Shown: positions 22,730 to 34,570 of the stretch, piece after piece | Layout: each line of letters starts with the position of its first letter | How positions within the stretch are numbered: position 1 is the first letter of the stretch | Origin: Costus lasius | Taxonomy: Eukaryota > Streptophyta > Magnoliopsida > Zingiberales > Costaceae | Length of the DNA: 64,000 nt | Reading direction: 5' to 3' | Assembly: GCA_027563935.2 (NCBI GenBank) | Contig: CM050454.1 | Location: forward strand, 43,738,596-43,802,595 | The notes under the pieces: model-generated | Seen by the model: the letters and a program-made list of their open reading frames with translations, nothing else | The model's database searches: none | What the model was told of the DNA's origin: nothing | Translations under genes and position numbers: made by a program

Positions 22730-23225
22730 GTTGCAGCCCTGACGACCCTGCTTCAATGTGCACCGCCCTCCCTACCATGTTGTTCCACCCCATGACGGCC
22801 CAAAGGAGCCCAACAAGGTGGAAATCCGGCGATCCCAATGCCAAAGTAAGCCCCCGGACCGTTTCTTGGCGTCATTAGCCCTCTTTCCATCCCAAGGGCA
22901 CTACGAGCCAACCCCCTGAAGATCCAACTCCAAGTGGGCCGCATAATCTGATTAGCAACATGGCCCAAGACCAAGCCGCGACGGTGGTGACCCAGCCCAC
23001 AACATCGAAGTTCTGCTATTTTGTCGCCGTGTGCTCGGAGCGCGTCTAAACCGCCCCCGCACGAAGACGCAAGATCGTGCTACCAGCTTCGAAGAATATT
23101 AGATAGTAGTTTGTTAATTTTCGTCTTGTAGTTGCAGCTTGACCACTTTTGTGGCCTACAAGAGTTGGTAGGTGGTTAAAGTAGAGTGTCTCTTGTGTAT
23201 TTTGTTTATTCCCTCCCCTCTTATT

Positions 23226-23234
23226 CTATAAAAG
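23226..23234 (+). promoter_or_regulatory. TATA box of LTR-like repeat
   Basis: CTATAAAAG is followed by a leader-like GAGGAGGTAGGGC. It resembles an LTR core promoter. Confidence 0.4.
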
Positions 23235-23858
23235 AGGAGGTAGGGCTGTTGCTTAGTTCTCTTAGTGATAGGGATCTCCTGGTGAGCTAGAGTGAGCTTC
23301 CAACTTGTGTGGAAGGTGAAGTTGCTTCGCCTTTGGAGTTGTAAGAGTCGGCGACCGGTGTCTCGACTCAGCTTGGTTTCCCGCTTTATAAGAAGTAACT
23401 CCCACCCTTCGGTGGGTCAGGTTCTCCTATTTTCTTTACGTTTCGTTGCATTCCTTCGCTGTGGTTTACTTTGCTCCTTCACCCCAGCCATCCGCCATTG
23501 GAGGCATGGTCGAATCACTTGCTCTTGGTTTGTTTCAGCTGCGTAGGCGCATGAGCTGAACCCCGCAAGCCGCAATCCCCCAACGCGAGCTAAGCTTAAA
23601 ACGCGTTAAGAGAGCTGCAGGAACTCGCTAAAATTGCTACGAGGTTAGTGCGCTGTATTATTTAGTTGGGTGCCGTTCTCTTCATTCGCATTCGTGTTGC
23701 CCTAATCGAACTCGTCGCTATTTCGTCATGCTTTCTATCGGATTCCCTGCACTTTTCTGACGCGTTTTCTCGTCTCACGACCCTCTCCTGTTTTATTAAG
23801 CATTGTGTAAAACCCTAGAGTACGGCTTAAGGACCCCCTCACCTATTAGTTGCTACAT

Positions 23859-23861
<3 letters not shown>

Positions 23862-23928
<67 letters not shown>

Positions 23929-23938
23929 AAGAGAAAGA
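23862..23938. repeat. (AG)n microsatellite
   Basis: About 38 AG units, then degenerate GA-rich sequence. Confidence 0.95.
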
Positions 23939-24577
23939 GAACACAAGAGTGTGCTTGTCGATGTTTACAAATGGCTGCGCACACCTCATTATATAGAGCA
24001 GGCGCCAATGACTGTTTTCCCTAAGAAGCACTATTCTTAGTCGGCCATGCGTTCGCCTGCCTCTAAATAGGTAGGCGTAACGGCCATAATTAAGACGCGA
24101 GTTATAATTAATCTTAATTATGAACTAAGAATAGTCATAAATAAATAAATGAGTGAAAATAATAAATAGTAAAATAATGCCTAGTAAACTTAAATTAAAT
24201 GCACCTGCACCCACTTGGTGTGGTGTGGCGCGTGTGTGTATGTTTGGATCTACTTAGGTAAATATTCGCATGCCTCTGAAAAGCCCTAAAGGGCAAGGGA
24301 AAAAAATATAATATAAACCCAAATTTCATCTCATATCCCATCTATGTGGGATTAAATCTTTAAGGCTCTGCTTCCTATAAAGGATAGAAAGCTCAATGAA
24401 AAGGAAAGAGAAACGGAAGGGAGAGAGGGGTGGAGAGAAATTAGGACACGTGCTACGCACATGAAAATAAAAAAAAAATTATCCCGTTGTCTTGTTGCGC
24501 CCGGAGCTCATTGCCGAGCTCCCCACCACCTCTCCTCCCCGAACGGGGGAGATATCATTGGGAGCAGCGAGTTGGCG
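23939..24577. other. unassigned, no gene seen
   Basis: AT-rich DNA with a short AATTAAGAC/TTAATT inverted stretch near 24090-24125. Nothing further was recognised. Confidence 0.4.
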
Positions 24578-25230
24578 GAGGGAAGCGACGCTAAGGGGAG
24601 GGAGGAGGGAGGTGCAGGTGGACGGCGGGTGGGGTGCGACGAGAGTGGAGCAAGTAGGAGCATGTACAAGCAGGCGACACAGACGCAGGCGGACGTCTGC
24701 TTGCTACAATGAGAGGAGGTAGAAGGGAGGAGGGAGAGGGAAGGAGGAGGGTGGCACCGGTGAGGAGGGGAAGGAACGATGCGGCCCAGCAAAGAGAGAG
24801 AGGGAGGGAGGAGGGGCGGGGCAAAGGCGAGGCGAGGAGAGCGCCTGAATAGGCGAGTGATGTAGACATAGGAGGGCGACACAGAGGCAGACCAATGTCT
24901 ACTTGCTGCGATGGGAGGAGGGAGGAGGGAGGAGGGAGAGGGAAGGAGAAGGGCAACACTAGCGTGGAGGGGAAGGAGGGACGCGGCGCCAGCGAAGAGA
25001 GAGAGGGAAGGAGGAGGGGCGAGGCAAAGGCAAGTCGAGGAGAGTGCTTGCGTAAGCAAGCGACGCAGGCGCAGGCGGACGTCCACCTGCTACGACGAGA
25101 GGAGGGAGAGGGAAGGAAGAGGATGGCACTGAAGAGAAGGAGAAGGAGCGATGCTGCACTGGTGAAGAGAGAGAGGGAAGGAGGAGGGGCAAGGGCAGCT
25201 TGGCATGGTGAGACGAGGAGAGCATGCGAC
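24578..25230. repeat. GA-rich tandem repeat, about 185-205 bp unit
   Basis: Three diverged units can be phased on GCGACACAGACGCAGGCGGA and its variants at about 24674, 24877 and 25059. Each is followed by a CTGC-rich line and a long GGGAGAGGGAAGGA purine tract. The strand bias creates open frames on both strands, which I do not call genes. Confidence 0.7.
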
Positions 25231-25336
25231 GAGAGTTTGGTTTCCACCCGATTCGGGCGAAAATGTTTTTGACGGAAATGCATGGAAAATATGTGTTAGT
25301 TTTATTTCCTTTATTTTCTTTCTGTCAAAGGAAATG

Positions 25337-25357
25337 ATGGAAAGCAGTGCTTTCCAT
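25337..25357. repeat. perfect 10-bp inverted repeat
   Basis: ATGGAAAGCA and TGCTTTCCAT flank a single G. It lies in a stretch rich in GGAAA/TTTCC that may be the end of a decayed DNA transposon. Confidence 0.5.
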
Positions 25358-25889
25358 TCCGTCCACTGTGGTTTCCTTCCATGGAAACATAGCCTAAGGG
25401 ACTATAGGCCTTATTGGGCTTTGGGCTTTTTGAGTTTTCCCCTAAAACTCCAACAGTTCCCCACAAAACGCAAAAGTTTGAACTAAATAAAGTGTTGTCA
25501 AATACTTATATCATGTGGTCAAGGAAAAACCATACTTAACACACTTAGTACACGGAACTCCATTGAAAGAAATATAGTGAAATAGGTCTTGAACTACACC
25601 TTTTGACCCCATGTTGAACGGTGCACACACGATACAATAGCCTTGTGATGCAGGGTTGTGCATTTTTAGTTGTACGTATAATCTTGTTATTCATGTAACT
25701 TTCACTTAGCTAGAGAGATTCAGTCTCTATTCCGCAGCCGCATATAAAAAAGTTACATATAGGAGAAACCCTATGAAGAAGTGTGTAGAAACACTTTTTA
25801 GGATATACATTTGGGTTTCTTTGAGAGTTATATACTCAACCTCACATCTACATAGGAGTATAAAATCACTTTAGGAATGGGGTATTGAA

Positions 25890-26401
25890 TAGGGATGAGC
25901 AAACAGGAGTTCGGGACTAGTACCGGTACCGAACTCCCAATCTCAAACTCCCGAATTTCAAATCATAGGTACTGGTACCGAATTCTAATTCGGGAGTACC
26001 GAACTCCCAAAAATTATTTCGGGAAATTCTTAAAAATCCTGAAATTTTAAATTTCTAATTTTTTAAGTATTTAAGTGTCTAAATTAATAAATAATATAAA
26101 AATAAATAATTAATTAGTAAATATACCTTATAAGTTGTAAATATACCTCATAATATGTCTCATAAATTAGTAAATAATATATAAATAAATATATTATTTA
26201 ATTATTAATATATATTTCAGAACTTCGGGACTATAAATAAGTCCTTAAGTTTTTTTGGGTACCAGTACCGGTACCAAAATCCTGATTTAAAAATTGGTAC
26301 CGATATCGAAGTACCGAAATACCGAAATACAGGTATCGAAATACCGAATATTGAAAATTTCTGTATTGTACTTCAGTATCGGTACCGAATGCTCACCCCT
26401 A
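25890..26401. mobile_element. hAT-type MITE
   Basis: The 512-bp element has terminal inverted repeats TAGGGATGAGCA and TGCTCACCCCTA and an exact 8-bp target duplication GTATTGAA at 25882-25889 and 26402-26409. No transposase is present, and the interior is AT-rich between blocks of TACCGGTACCG-type palindromes. An 8-bp duplication and these termini fit the hAT superfamily. It inserted into the 3' region of copia element F. Confidence 0.9.
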
Positions 26402-26559
26402 GTATTGAAGTTTTATAAATAACTCTAATAAACACACTAGTGTTTTTACTAATTTTAGTTGGTACTCCTTGGCCAACCAGTCACCTTGTTATTACCCATT
26501 GAACCTCTTTCCAGAGTCTAACTATCATGAAGGTTGGGTTACCACTACAGGAGGGCCCA

Positions 26560-27502
26560 TTATGGACACACCCCCATTCCCCTAGATGAGGCCATCACTT
26601 TGGTTTGAGACAAACTTTTAGTGAGGCAATCAGCAAGATTGTCATCAGTTTTAACAAAAGATAAAGATATCACATTATGTGTTGCCAATCATCTAATAGA
26701 TTTTTGTCTTAGCTTAACTTTTATGCTCAATTTTGTATTAACTGATTTATTTTTACAAAAATCTATAGTAGCTTTATTATCATAATTTATGGAAATTGGA
26801 GAATTTAAAACTGAAGCCACTAGTAAAGAAGAACATAAGTTATTAAGTCATTCAGCTTCAAAACATGCTAAGTCTAATGCAGCTAGTTTAGCTTCCATGG
26901 TACTCCTAGCAATTATAGTTTGTTTCATGGATTGTCATGAAATATAGCACCTTCACCTAAAGAGAACACATAACTCGAGGTGGATTTGATGTCATTTGAA
27001 TCAGAGATCCAATTAGCATTACAAAATCCCTCTAACACAAAAGGATATCCATAGTAGGTTAAGACATAGTTTTTAGTTCCCTTAAGGTATCTAAAAACTC
27101 TATTTATTACATTCCAATGATCATTACTAGGGTTACTAGTGTATCTACTCAATCTAGAAACAAAATAGGCAATGTTAGGTCTAGTTCTGTTGGTTAGGAA
27201 AAAAAGTGAACTTATAGCCCTAGAGTAGAGTTCTTGGTTTGCAACCTAAGCTTGATTTTTAGTCAAGTGACAAGTATGATCAAAAGGTATACTAAGAGAA
27301 GAAGATGAGTTAGGATTGAATTTCTCTAGAATCTTGTCAATATAGTGAGATTGGGAAAAAGAAATTGAGTTTTGATTTCTTATGATTTTCATGCCTACAA
27401 TTTCATCTGCTTCTTCAATGTCTTTCATATGAAATTATTTGGAAAGAAAATCTTTAGTGTTAGTTACCGTATCCATATTATTAGATAAAATCAAAATATC
27501 AT
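26560..27502 (-). pseudogene. copia F pol remnant: RT C-terminus and RNase H
   Basis: In minus sense the remnant continues from the DILILSNN that follows YVDD. It then shows KDFLSK, FSQSHYIDKILEKF, YTSNPSNDHWNVINRVFRYLKGT, the RNase H start (NANWISDSNDIKSTSSYVF) and, after several stops, KTDDNLADCLTKSLS. This is the standard order of copia reverse transcriptase and RNase H. Multiple stops and shifts make it non-functional. Confidence 0.82.
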
Positions 27503-28187
27503 TGATGACTCAAAAATTTATAGTAAATTTTATATTAATCGTTTAGTCTTTTTGAGTTATAATTATGTTCGTTTGATTGTTTTTAAACTTAATTGGTCAA
27601 TTATTTTGGAATCTACACTTCTTCTTATTTTTCATCATTTGTAAGTAAAAAGGGCTAATTTTCAATGGAATTGAAGAAATCGGAGGTCGGAAACGGAATC
27701 AACACAAAATTTCTAGCTCAGGAGTTAATTTTAGAATTTTTCTGATTTCACACCCCCATGAAAAATGAACAAAAATTTTCAGGGGGTGTGAAAATTTATT
27801 AAACACAAAAGAACAATAGCCGCCTCAACGCCGAGTCTTCCGCCGCTCTTTACATCCAATTTTTTCGAAGCAAAATTAGAGACATCCAGGGCATGATTTC
27901 AAAATCTGAAAAAACTGAGCCCTTCTATAAATCGAGGAGGAATCGTCCACTTTTATCAAGAATCGAGGGAGAAATCGAAAGAGACGCTGCTAGGGCTCGG
28001 CCTCTCACCGAGAGGTGTAGAGGCCATCTCTGGTGATAAAAATTTTAGGAGAGTTTCGTCTGGAGGAGGAGAAGACACACCAGAAATTTCAGATTGAAAG
28101 GAGTTCAAACGAGGGAGAAATCGACGAAACAAAATTCAATTGGAAGGGGAAAATCACAATCACTGTAGCAATACTATAGCAGTTACT

Positions 28188-29889
28188 TGTTGGGGTATGC
28201 CCTTAAGGCTAATGTTTGAGGCCTAGGGATTCTATGAGTATCATGTATATAAACTCTTATGTTTATAAAGGCAACGGTTGTTATTCAGTTTGTTACATTG
28301 TCTGCAGCAATAAATGTACTTCTGAATAATGTCTCAAAGCTGTTCAGCTAGGCTGACATGCTAATGTCCTTAGTCGAGATATCTTGGTGAACACGAGACA
28401 GCCTTGATATGATTGAGACTAATATGTGTTCTAATCTTATAGGATGCTTCGAGCATGGAATAAGATGTAGACACATGGGTACATTGGATGTACTGGACAG
28501 ACCCTACTAGGATATTCAATTGCTTGTCACAATGTGAATAATCCTTGTTTGCAACAAGTGGCACATGTCCTCTGACTTGAGATCACTTGTGTTTCTAAAT
28601 GATGATTGTCATTGTTTTGAGGTGGTTCAATATCATTTGAAACATAATGGTTATAGACTATCTTGGATAATGATCATGAGTCAGGTTAGGACACTAGTGA
28701 TAGATATAGGATTGCCGTCTCCTTGTTGAAGGAGTGAGATGTTCGAAAGGGGCCCCCCTAAATGAGATGATTGAGAAAGTGTATGGCCATACCCAGGTGA
28801 CTATGATCATCTGATCTAATCATGCTCATCATATTGGAGTTACAGGCTTGACACGCTTGTCCAATAAGAACATCCAGTGGCAAAGGAAATATGTATGCCT
28901 TGTGAATGGATTCACACTTGTGCTGTGGTTTGGGTGTAGTCTTGGAAGACTCTTTCCTTTATATCGGGAGACAGTGATGTGTTGCTAGATACCCCTCACT
29001 GATCGTGATAACGAAAGTTATCGTTACCGACATTTAAAGGAAACCCTTAGGGTCGCACAATTTGATGATATGGCTTACTTAAGTCAGATCGTATGGACTG
29101 AATTCTTTGGGTTCAGTTTAAAGGGATTTAATCTCTGATTGTGAGTGAGATCTGGTCTGATCATGTTTGATTGATTTGGGCTTGAGATCGGTAAGCTTCG
29201 ATCGAGAGAGTTGATGCTAGATCGGTGAGATCAAGAGCATCAGGAGATGAACGGTTAGATCTGGAACCTTAGGGTTTGATATGGTCTAGACCAAGTGGCT
29301 TGGCTCAATTTGGGTTTTGAACCAAATCTAATTGAACCGGTTCACTATGTGAACGCTTGGTTCAATGAGAGGTTCAATGAGAGGAAGTTTCGAACGTTCA
29401 CTATGTGAACGCATGAGCCATTGAGACTTACCTATTTTGGAAGGCGGTTTTCAATGTTGAAAACAAAACGCTTCAATGTGGTAACGTTGCTCACTTCACT
29501 TCAACGCCTTGCATTTTCGCTTGGAGGTGATTGACGAGAAGGAGAGGTTTCGGACAAGGAGCTCTCGGCCAAAAAGAGAATCATCTCATCCCTTGCATAC
29601 GACAACCTTTGAAGAAACTTGCTAGCACAAGGATCTCAAAGAGTAGCCGTTGATCATCTTGTCTGTGACGACAAGGAGGAGACCTCTTTTGTTCTCTTGA
29701 TTCCAAGACACCACTCACACAATGGCTATGGTATGATTTTTCATTCATACTTGCAAGTTTTCGACAAGTTGATCATATGATTCTTCAAATGATCTTTTGG
29801 AAACCCTAGCTTCCGCTATGAAAGTCTTGATATGCGCCCCTTTAGGGTTTCACCCCCTTGCGCTCCCCCTTGAAGGGGACCCCTCTTCA
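28188..29889 (+). mobile_element. D1: solo LTR of the D copia family
   Basis: This 1702-bp LTR starts TGTTGGGGTATGCCCTTAAG and ends CCCCTCTTCA, with exact target duplication TTACT at 28183-28187 and 29890-29894. The sequence is colinear with the D4 5' LTR (57759-59432). No internal sequence is present. It inserted a few bases from the left end of solo LTR E. Confidence 0.88.
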
Positions 29890-32061
29890 TTACTGTTGTT
29901 GGTGTATATGCCCTAGGACCTAGTTTTGGTCCATCTTTGTACTACTTAACTCTGATATTTATATATCTTTCTGGCATTGTCGTTATTCATGTTTGTCTAC
30001 ATCTACGATTATGTACTTACATCGTAATGTCCCTAGAGACAGATTGGATCTGTGCTCAAATGATTGTCCCCAGTCAATGTACCTGAGTGGATATGGGACA
30101 GCTCTGGTACTTGTGAGACTAGTATATGGGCTGGTTAGGCACAAGGTGCTAATGTAGATATATGGGTATATCAGTGATGGATATACTAGATAGACCCACT
30201 ATGAGGCAATGACTTGGTGTCATAAGTTATCCTCACAAGTGACAGGAGATGCATTGATCCCTTGACTTGAGGTCATTGACCATTCTATATGGTTAGGGGC
30301 ATGCTTTGATACAACCTAACACCTCGTCGTAGTTGGGAGGTCATAACGGTTGTCATTGAGCATGTCATGTCCCATATGAGAAGGTCAATGGACAGACAAA
30401 GGATTTGCCCCTTCCTGAGGGAAGCTTGATATCCATGGAGCTCCTCTATGGTTCTATGACTGAAAGTGTATGACCATACCCAGGTGAGAACCTGATTTAG
30501 TCATATCCATGAGATTGGATGAAAACAAGTAGTGACACACTTGTCCAATCAGATGTCAGTTCGGCAAAGAGACTGTAATACATCTGTACCTAGTTGCGAT
30601 GATGGGGATGTCGATGTCGATATCCATTCTAATGACTTGGGTAGCAGCGATGCACTGCTAGGTGCCACTCACTGCTTGTGGTGACCTTAGGTCAGCACTG
30701 CCAACGTTAGAGGAACCTACAGGGTCACACACCTTGATACTCGAGTTCTCGTATTGATTGGGAAGCCTTATGATCGAGTTATTGGATAACTTGGATCTAT
30801 TTAGGAGATTTCATCAGCGCCAATGGGCCTGGTGAGATGGAAGAATGTTATTGGAGCCAACTTCATTTTTGGCAGGTTGACCCGAAATTGACCATGGTTG
30901 GTCACATTTGGTTTTGGGTTGCATTGGATTGGATCCAATTGCTTAATCAACCCATGTAATAAAGTTTGGGCTAGCTCATTACCCAATGGGGCCCAATAAC
31001 AATGTTGAACCATAAATTTTTACCCGTATATTTGTGTAGATGATAAAGTCAAAATTGATTTTGACTATAGAGTATGAAATTAAAAATATATAAAAAATAG
31101 ATTAATCAACATGGCAATTGCACTCCAATTCACACCATGAACCATTAATTGTTTTTTATGGAGCACACCAATGGAGTCAAAATTAATTTTGACTAGAAAA
31201 TTTGGAAACATATCCAATGGAGTCAAAATTAATTTTGACTGAAAAATTTCGAAACATTACCAAAGTCATATAAAAAAAATGTGGACTAAATTCATCTCGA
31301 TAAGGGAATAAAAAAAAAAGAAAAAATAATTTGAGGATCCAAATGAAAGAGAGCAGGATTGAAAGATGGAAATTGGTTAAGGAAAGATTGATCGGCAAAA
31401 TCAAAGAAGGAAAGGAGATTAATAAAGGGGATGAAAAGGAAGGAAGTCCAAAAAAAGAAATAAAAAAAAGGGAAAGAAGATTGAAGGATCCACGAAGAGT
31501 AATAATAAAAGGAGGTCTCGTTAGCATAAAAGAGGAGGAGACGAATGCATTGGGGGCGTTGGCTCTGGCATTAAGAAATTGGAGGGAGGCCTCGGCTGCA
31601 AAAAAAAAAAAAAGGGATGAATTAGAGGAGATCGGCTGGAAGCGGCAAAGGGGCAAGATAAAAAAAAGAGGAGGAGGAGACATCTCTCGGCAAGGTTAAA
31701 GAGAGAAGGAAGCGGCCACACAAAAAAAAAGAGGCAATTGAAGAAGGAAGCTGAAAGAAGTCTTCGGCAACACACAAAAGGAGAGCGGCGGTCGGCGCCA
31801 AAAAGGGAGAAGGAGGGCTCCTCGGTGGCATGGGTCTCTCTCGGCAAGAAGTGAAGAAGAAGAGGAGAAATTGAGAAGAGAAGAGGGAGGCTCTCGGCAA
31901 CATTGAGAGAAATTAAGAAATTGAGAGAAAGGAAGAAGGTTGCTCTTGGCAACAAGAAAGAAAAAAGAAGAAAGAGTAAAGAAGGTCTCGGCAAGAGAGG
32001 GAGAAGTAAAGAGGGAATAAAAATAAGCTTGATAAAAAAAAAAAGAGAAGAGGGAGTCATT

Positions 32062-32213
32062 ATTCCTAGGATTTCATATCCTAGATTATTTATGGGATCT
32101 TTATATCCCCTATTCCTAGGATTTTATATCCTGTATTATTTCTGGGATCTTCATATCCCCTATTTTATTCCTAGGATTTTATATCCTAGATTATTTCTGG
32201 GATCTTTATATCC
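32062..32213. repeat. 50-55 bp tandem repeat, 3 copies
   Basis: Units start with ATTCCTAGGATTT at 32062, 32112 and 32167 and contain GGGATCTTTATATCCCC-type palindromes. Confidence 0.8.
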
Positions 32214-33227
32214 TTAAACAACTTTGGGATTTTATATTCCCTTATCACATTGTCGTTGTTTTGATTTTAAGGGCCGTGCAAAATTGCATGTGATATTTCT
32301 TTTTATCTATATGAGAAGAAAAATTTATCATCATCTCTTGAAGCTCCAATGACAAACACTAGTGGGCGAAACAGTATCATCTAACGATGGACACAACCGC
32401 TCGCGTACAAAGCTTCGACCTAGAAGTTTTCTCCATCCACTGAAGCTTCTACTATGAGAACTTCATATCCGACCGTCGGATCTTGCTAAAATTACGCCTG
32501 CATGCTCTCCTCATACCGGCGAATCTACAGGCGAGAGGATCCGTTCATCTGACCTCAAGATTTCCGGAATCGAATGAATCTACGCTAGAAATCTTGTTTC
32601 CACCGACAAAACTTCGAATGCTCGATTCGCCGCCGATTCATCACCGGACGGCACCAAACTCTGGCCACAAGTTCCCTTCGACGTAGAGAGGCTACACCTA
32701 GAGCCGATCGGCCGGAGGAGCAGTGAGCGAGCGGCGCCGACGAACCCTAACATTCGAACGCCGCCGCCGTTGTCGAAAGAGATGAAAAACAAGACGGACG
32801 GCTGAGATACGTCCACGAAAATCAACGGCCATGATCGCATCATATCTAACGATCCGGATTACTTCAAGCAGAATCTGACGGCTGAGATCAAACCTAATTA
32901 ATTAATTGGATCCGACGACTGAGATTCATTCATGTAAAATCAATGGTCCAGATCTAAATACAAATTAACGATCGAGATTAAATCAAGTTTAATCGGACGG
33001 ACGAGATCAACTTGATCAAATAAATTGAATCCAAGGGTTCAGATTCATTCACATAAAATCAACGGTCTAGATCTTAAAGTAAATCAACGATCCACATTAT
33101 TTCATGCTTAATCAGACGGTTCAGATCAATCCGATCCAAGTTAGAAATCGAACGGATCTGATTATATCAAACTTGATCGAACGGCTCATATTAAAACTTC
33201 AAATGAACGGCCAAGAATGATCAGAAC

Positions 33228-33790
33228 GTATCTAGGTCAATCCATCGACGATTGACATGATCAAGGTGTTGATTCCTACTATCTCAACCCTGATCTTTCC
33301 AACTACAATATCAGATTTTCGATCCGAGATCTGGATTGAAGCAAATCTATGAATTTAAATGAACGGTTGTGATAAATCAAATCTAAATATACAATCGATG
33401 GTTGAAATTGATCTGAACATATCTAGGTCAATCCATTGACGTTTGGCATGATCCAGGAGTCGATTCCTACTAAGTCGAACCTGATATCTCCAAATATGAT
33501 ATCTGATTTCAATTTGAATTCTAGATTGAAACATATATGTGAATTCAAATAAATGATCAAGATGAATTTGATCTAAACTCAAAAGCTGACAATAATCTGG
33601 ACATAGCTAGGTCAATTGGTTGACATTTGACATGATCAGGGAGTTGATCCCTATTAAATTGAACCCGATCTTTCCAAATATGAACTCGAATTTTCGATCC
33701 AAGTTTTGAATTAAATAGATCTGTGAATTTAGATCAACGGCCATGAGGAAATCAAATGTTTGATGGCTAAAGATGATTTTTGTCAACATA
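33228..33790. repeat. about 187-bp tandem repeat, 3 diverged copies
   Basis: The phrase CTAGGTCAAT recurs at about 33233, 33423 and 33607. It is followed each time by TTGACATGATC-like and TTTCCAAATATGA-like text. Confidence 0.7.
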
Positions 33791-33994
33791 AGTCAAAATT
33801 AAGTTCAATCTTCCGGTTGAATATGAGCTAATTAACTTACTCAACCTGTTTTGATCAAACCATCATATCACGATATAATATTGTTTGGGAGGTGCATACG
33901 TCGATGCTTGTCATCGGGGCGTAGCTCCTCAATATGATATTGTGTATGTGGTGCTCCAAGATAAAATAATTATTTGTCATGATAAATCAAGTTT

Positions 33995-34570
33995 AAATGT
34001 TCATAAGCCGTCAAGGCCGAACATATATCAAATCAAATGTTCATAAGCTGTCATGGCCGAACATATATCAAATCAAATGTTCATAAGCCGTTAAGGCCGA
34101 ACATATATCAAATCCAAATGCTCATAAGCCATCAAGGCCGAGCCCATATGAACTCCAATGCTCATAAGCCACTAAGGCCGAGTATCAAATCAAGATCAAA
34201 TACTCACAAATTATTAAATTCAAATGCTCATAAGCCATCAAGGCTGAGCACATGTCTAAATCTAATTTTCATAAGTCATCAAGGCCGAGTACAAATTAAA
34301 TCCAATACTCATAAGCCATCAAGGTCGAGCACAAATCACAAATCAAATCAAATGTTTATAAGCTATTAAGGCTGAACATAAATTAAATTCAAATGCTCAT
34401 AAGCCATCAAGGCCGAGCACAAATCAAGATCAAGTACTCACAAGCCATCAAGGCCGAATACCTCAAGTTCAAACACTCAAAGCTATCAAGGCAAAGTATC
34501 TCAAGTTCAAGCCATCAAAGCCGAGTGCATGCCAAATCCTAAATACGCCATTAAGGCCGAGTATTCAAAT
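33995..34570. repeat. 40-46 bp minisatellite, about 13 copies
   Basis: The unit is approximately CTCATAAGCCATCAAGGCCG plus AGCACAAATCAAATCAAATG. Copies are diverged and spacing is irregular. Confidence 0.8.

Larger units (their letters stand above)
21961..23860. other. unassigned repeat, LTR-like
   Basis: No protein-coding gene is supported. A TATA box (23226-23234), a GC-rich downstream leader and clustered CACGGGC/GCCCGTG palindromes resemble a gypsy LTR, but neither its ends nor a primer site could be found. Long ORFs across 22113-22878 come from the GA run and a 63-bp repeat, which is a multiple of three. Confidence 0.45.
25401..27502 (-). mobile_element. copia element F, 3' part (decayed)
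   Basis: This is the minus-strand 3' half of a Ty1/copia element: end of pol, non-coding 3' region, a polypurine tract (GTGGGGAAC in minus sense, 25456-25464) and the first bases of a 3' LTR (TGTTGGAGTTTTAGG, running left from 25455). The LTR becomes unrecognisable beyond about 25400. The rest of pol lies at 36672-37327. Confidence 0.7.

Noticed and set aside
22113..22878. Overlapping ORFs of 131-243 residues on both strands
   Set aside because: They are produced by a (GA)n run and a tandem repeat whose unit is a multiple of three.
24508..25283. Several long minus- and plus-strand ORFs rich in Pro/Ser/Leu or Arg/Gly/Glu
   Set aside because: They lie in a purine-biased tandem repeat that keeps stops rare on both strands. 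No domain and no consistent start were seen.
31183..32060. Serine/leucine/phenylalanine-rich ORFs opposite a purine-rich stretch
   Set aside because: They are complementary shadows of the AG-rich block of element G, with no family match.
33995..34570. CRISPR-like regular repeats
   Set aside because: The units are diverged and directly adjacent, spacing is irregular, there are no unique spacers, and the host is a plant. It is a minisatellite.
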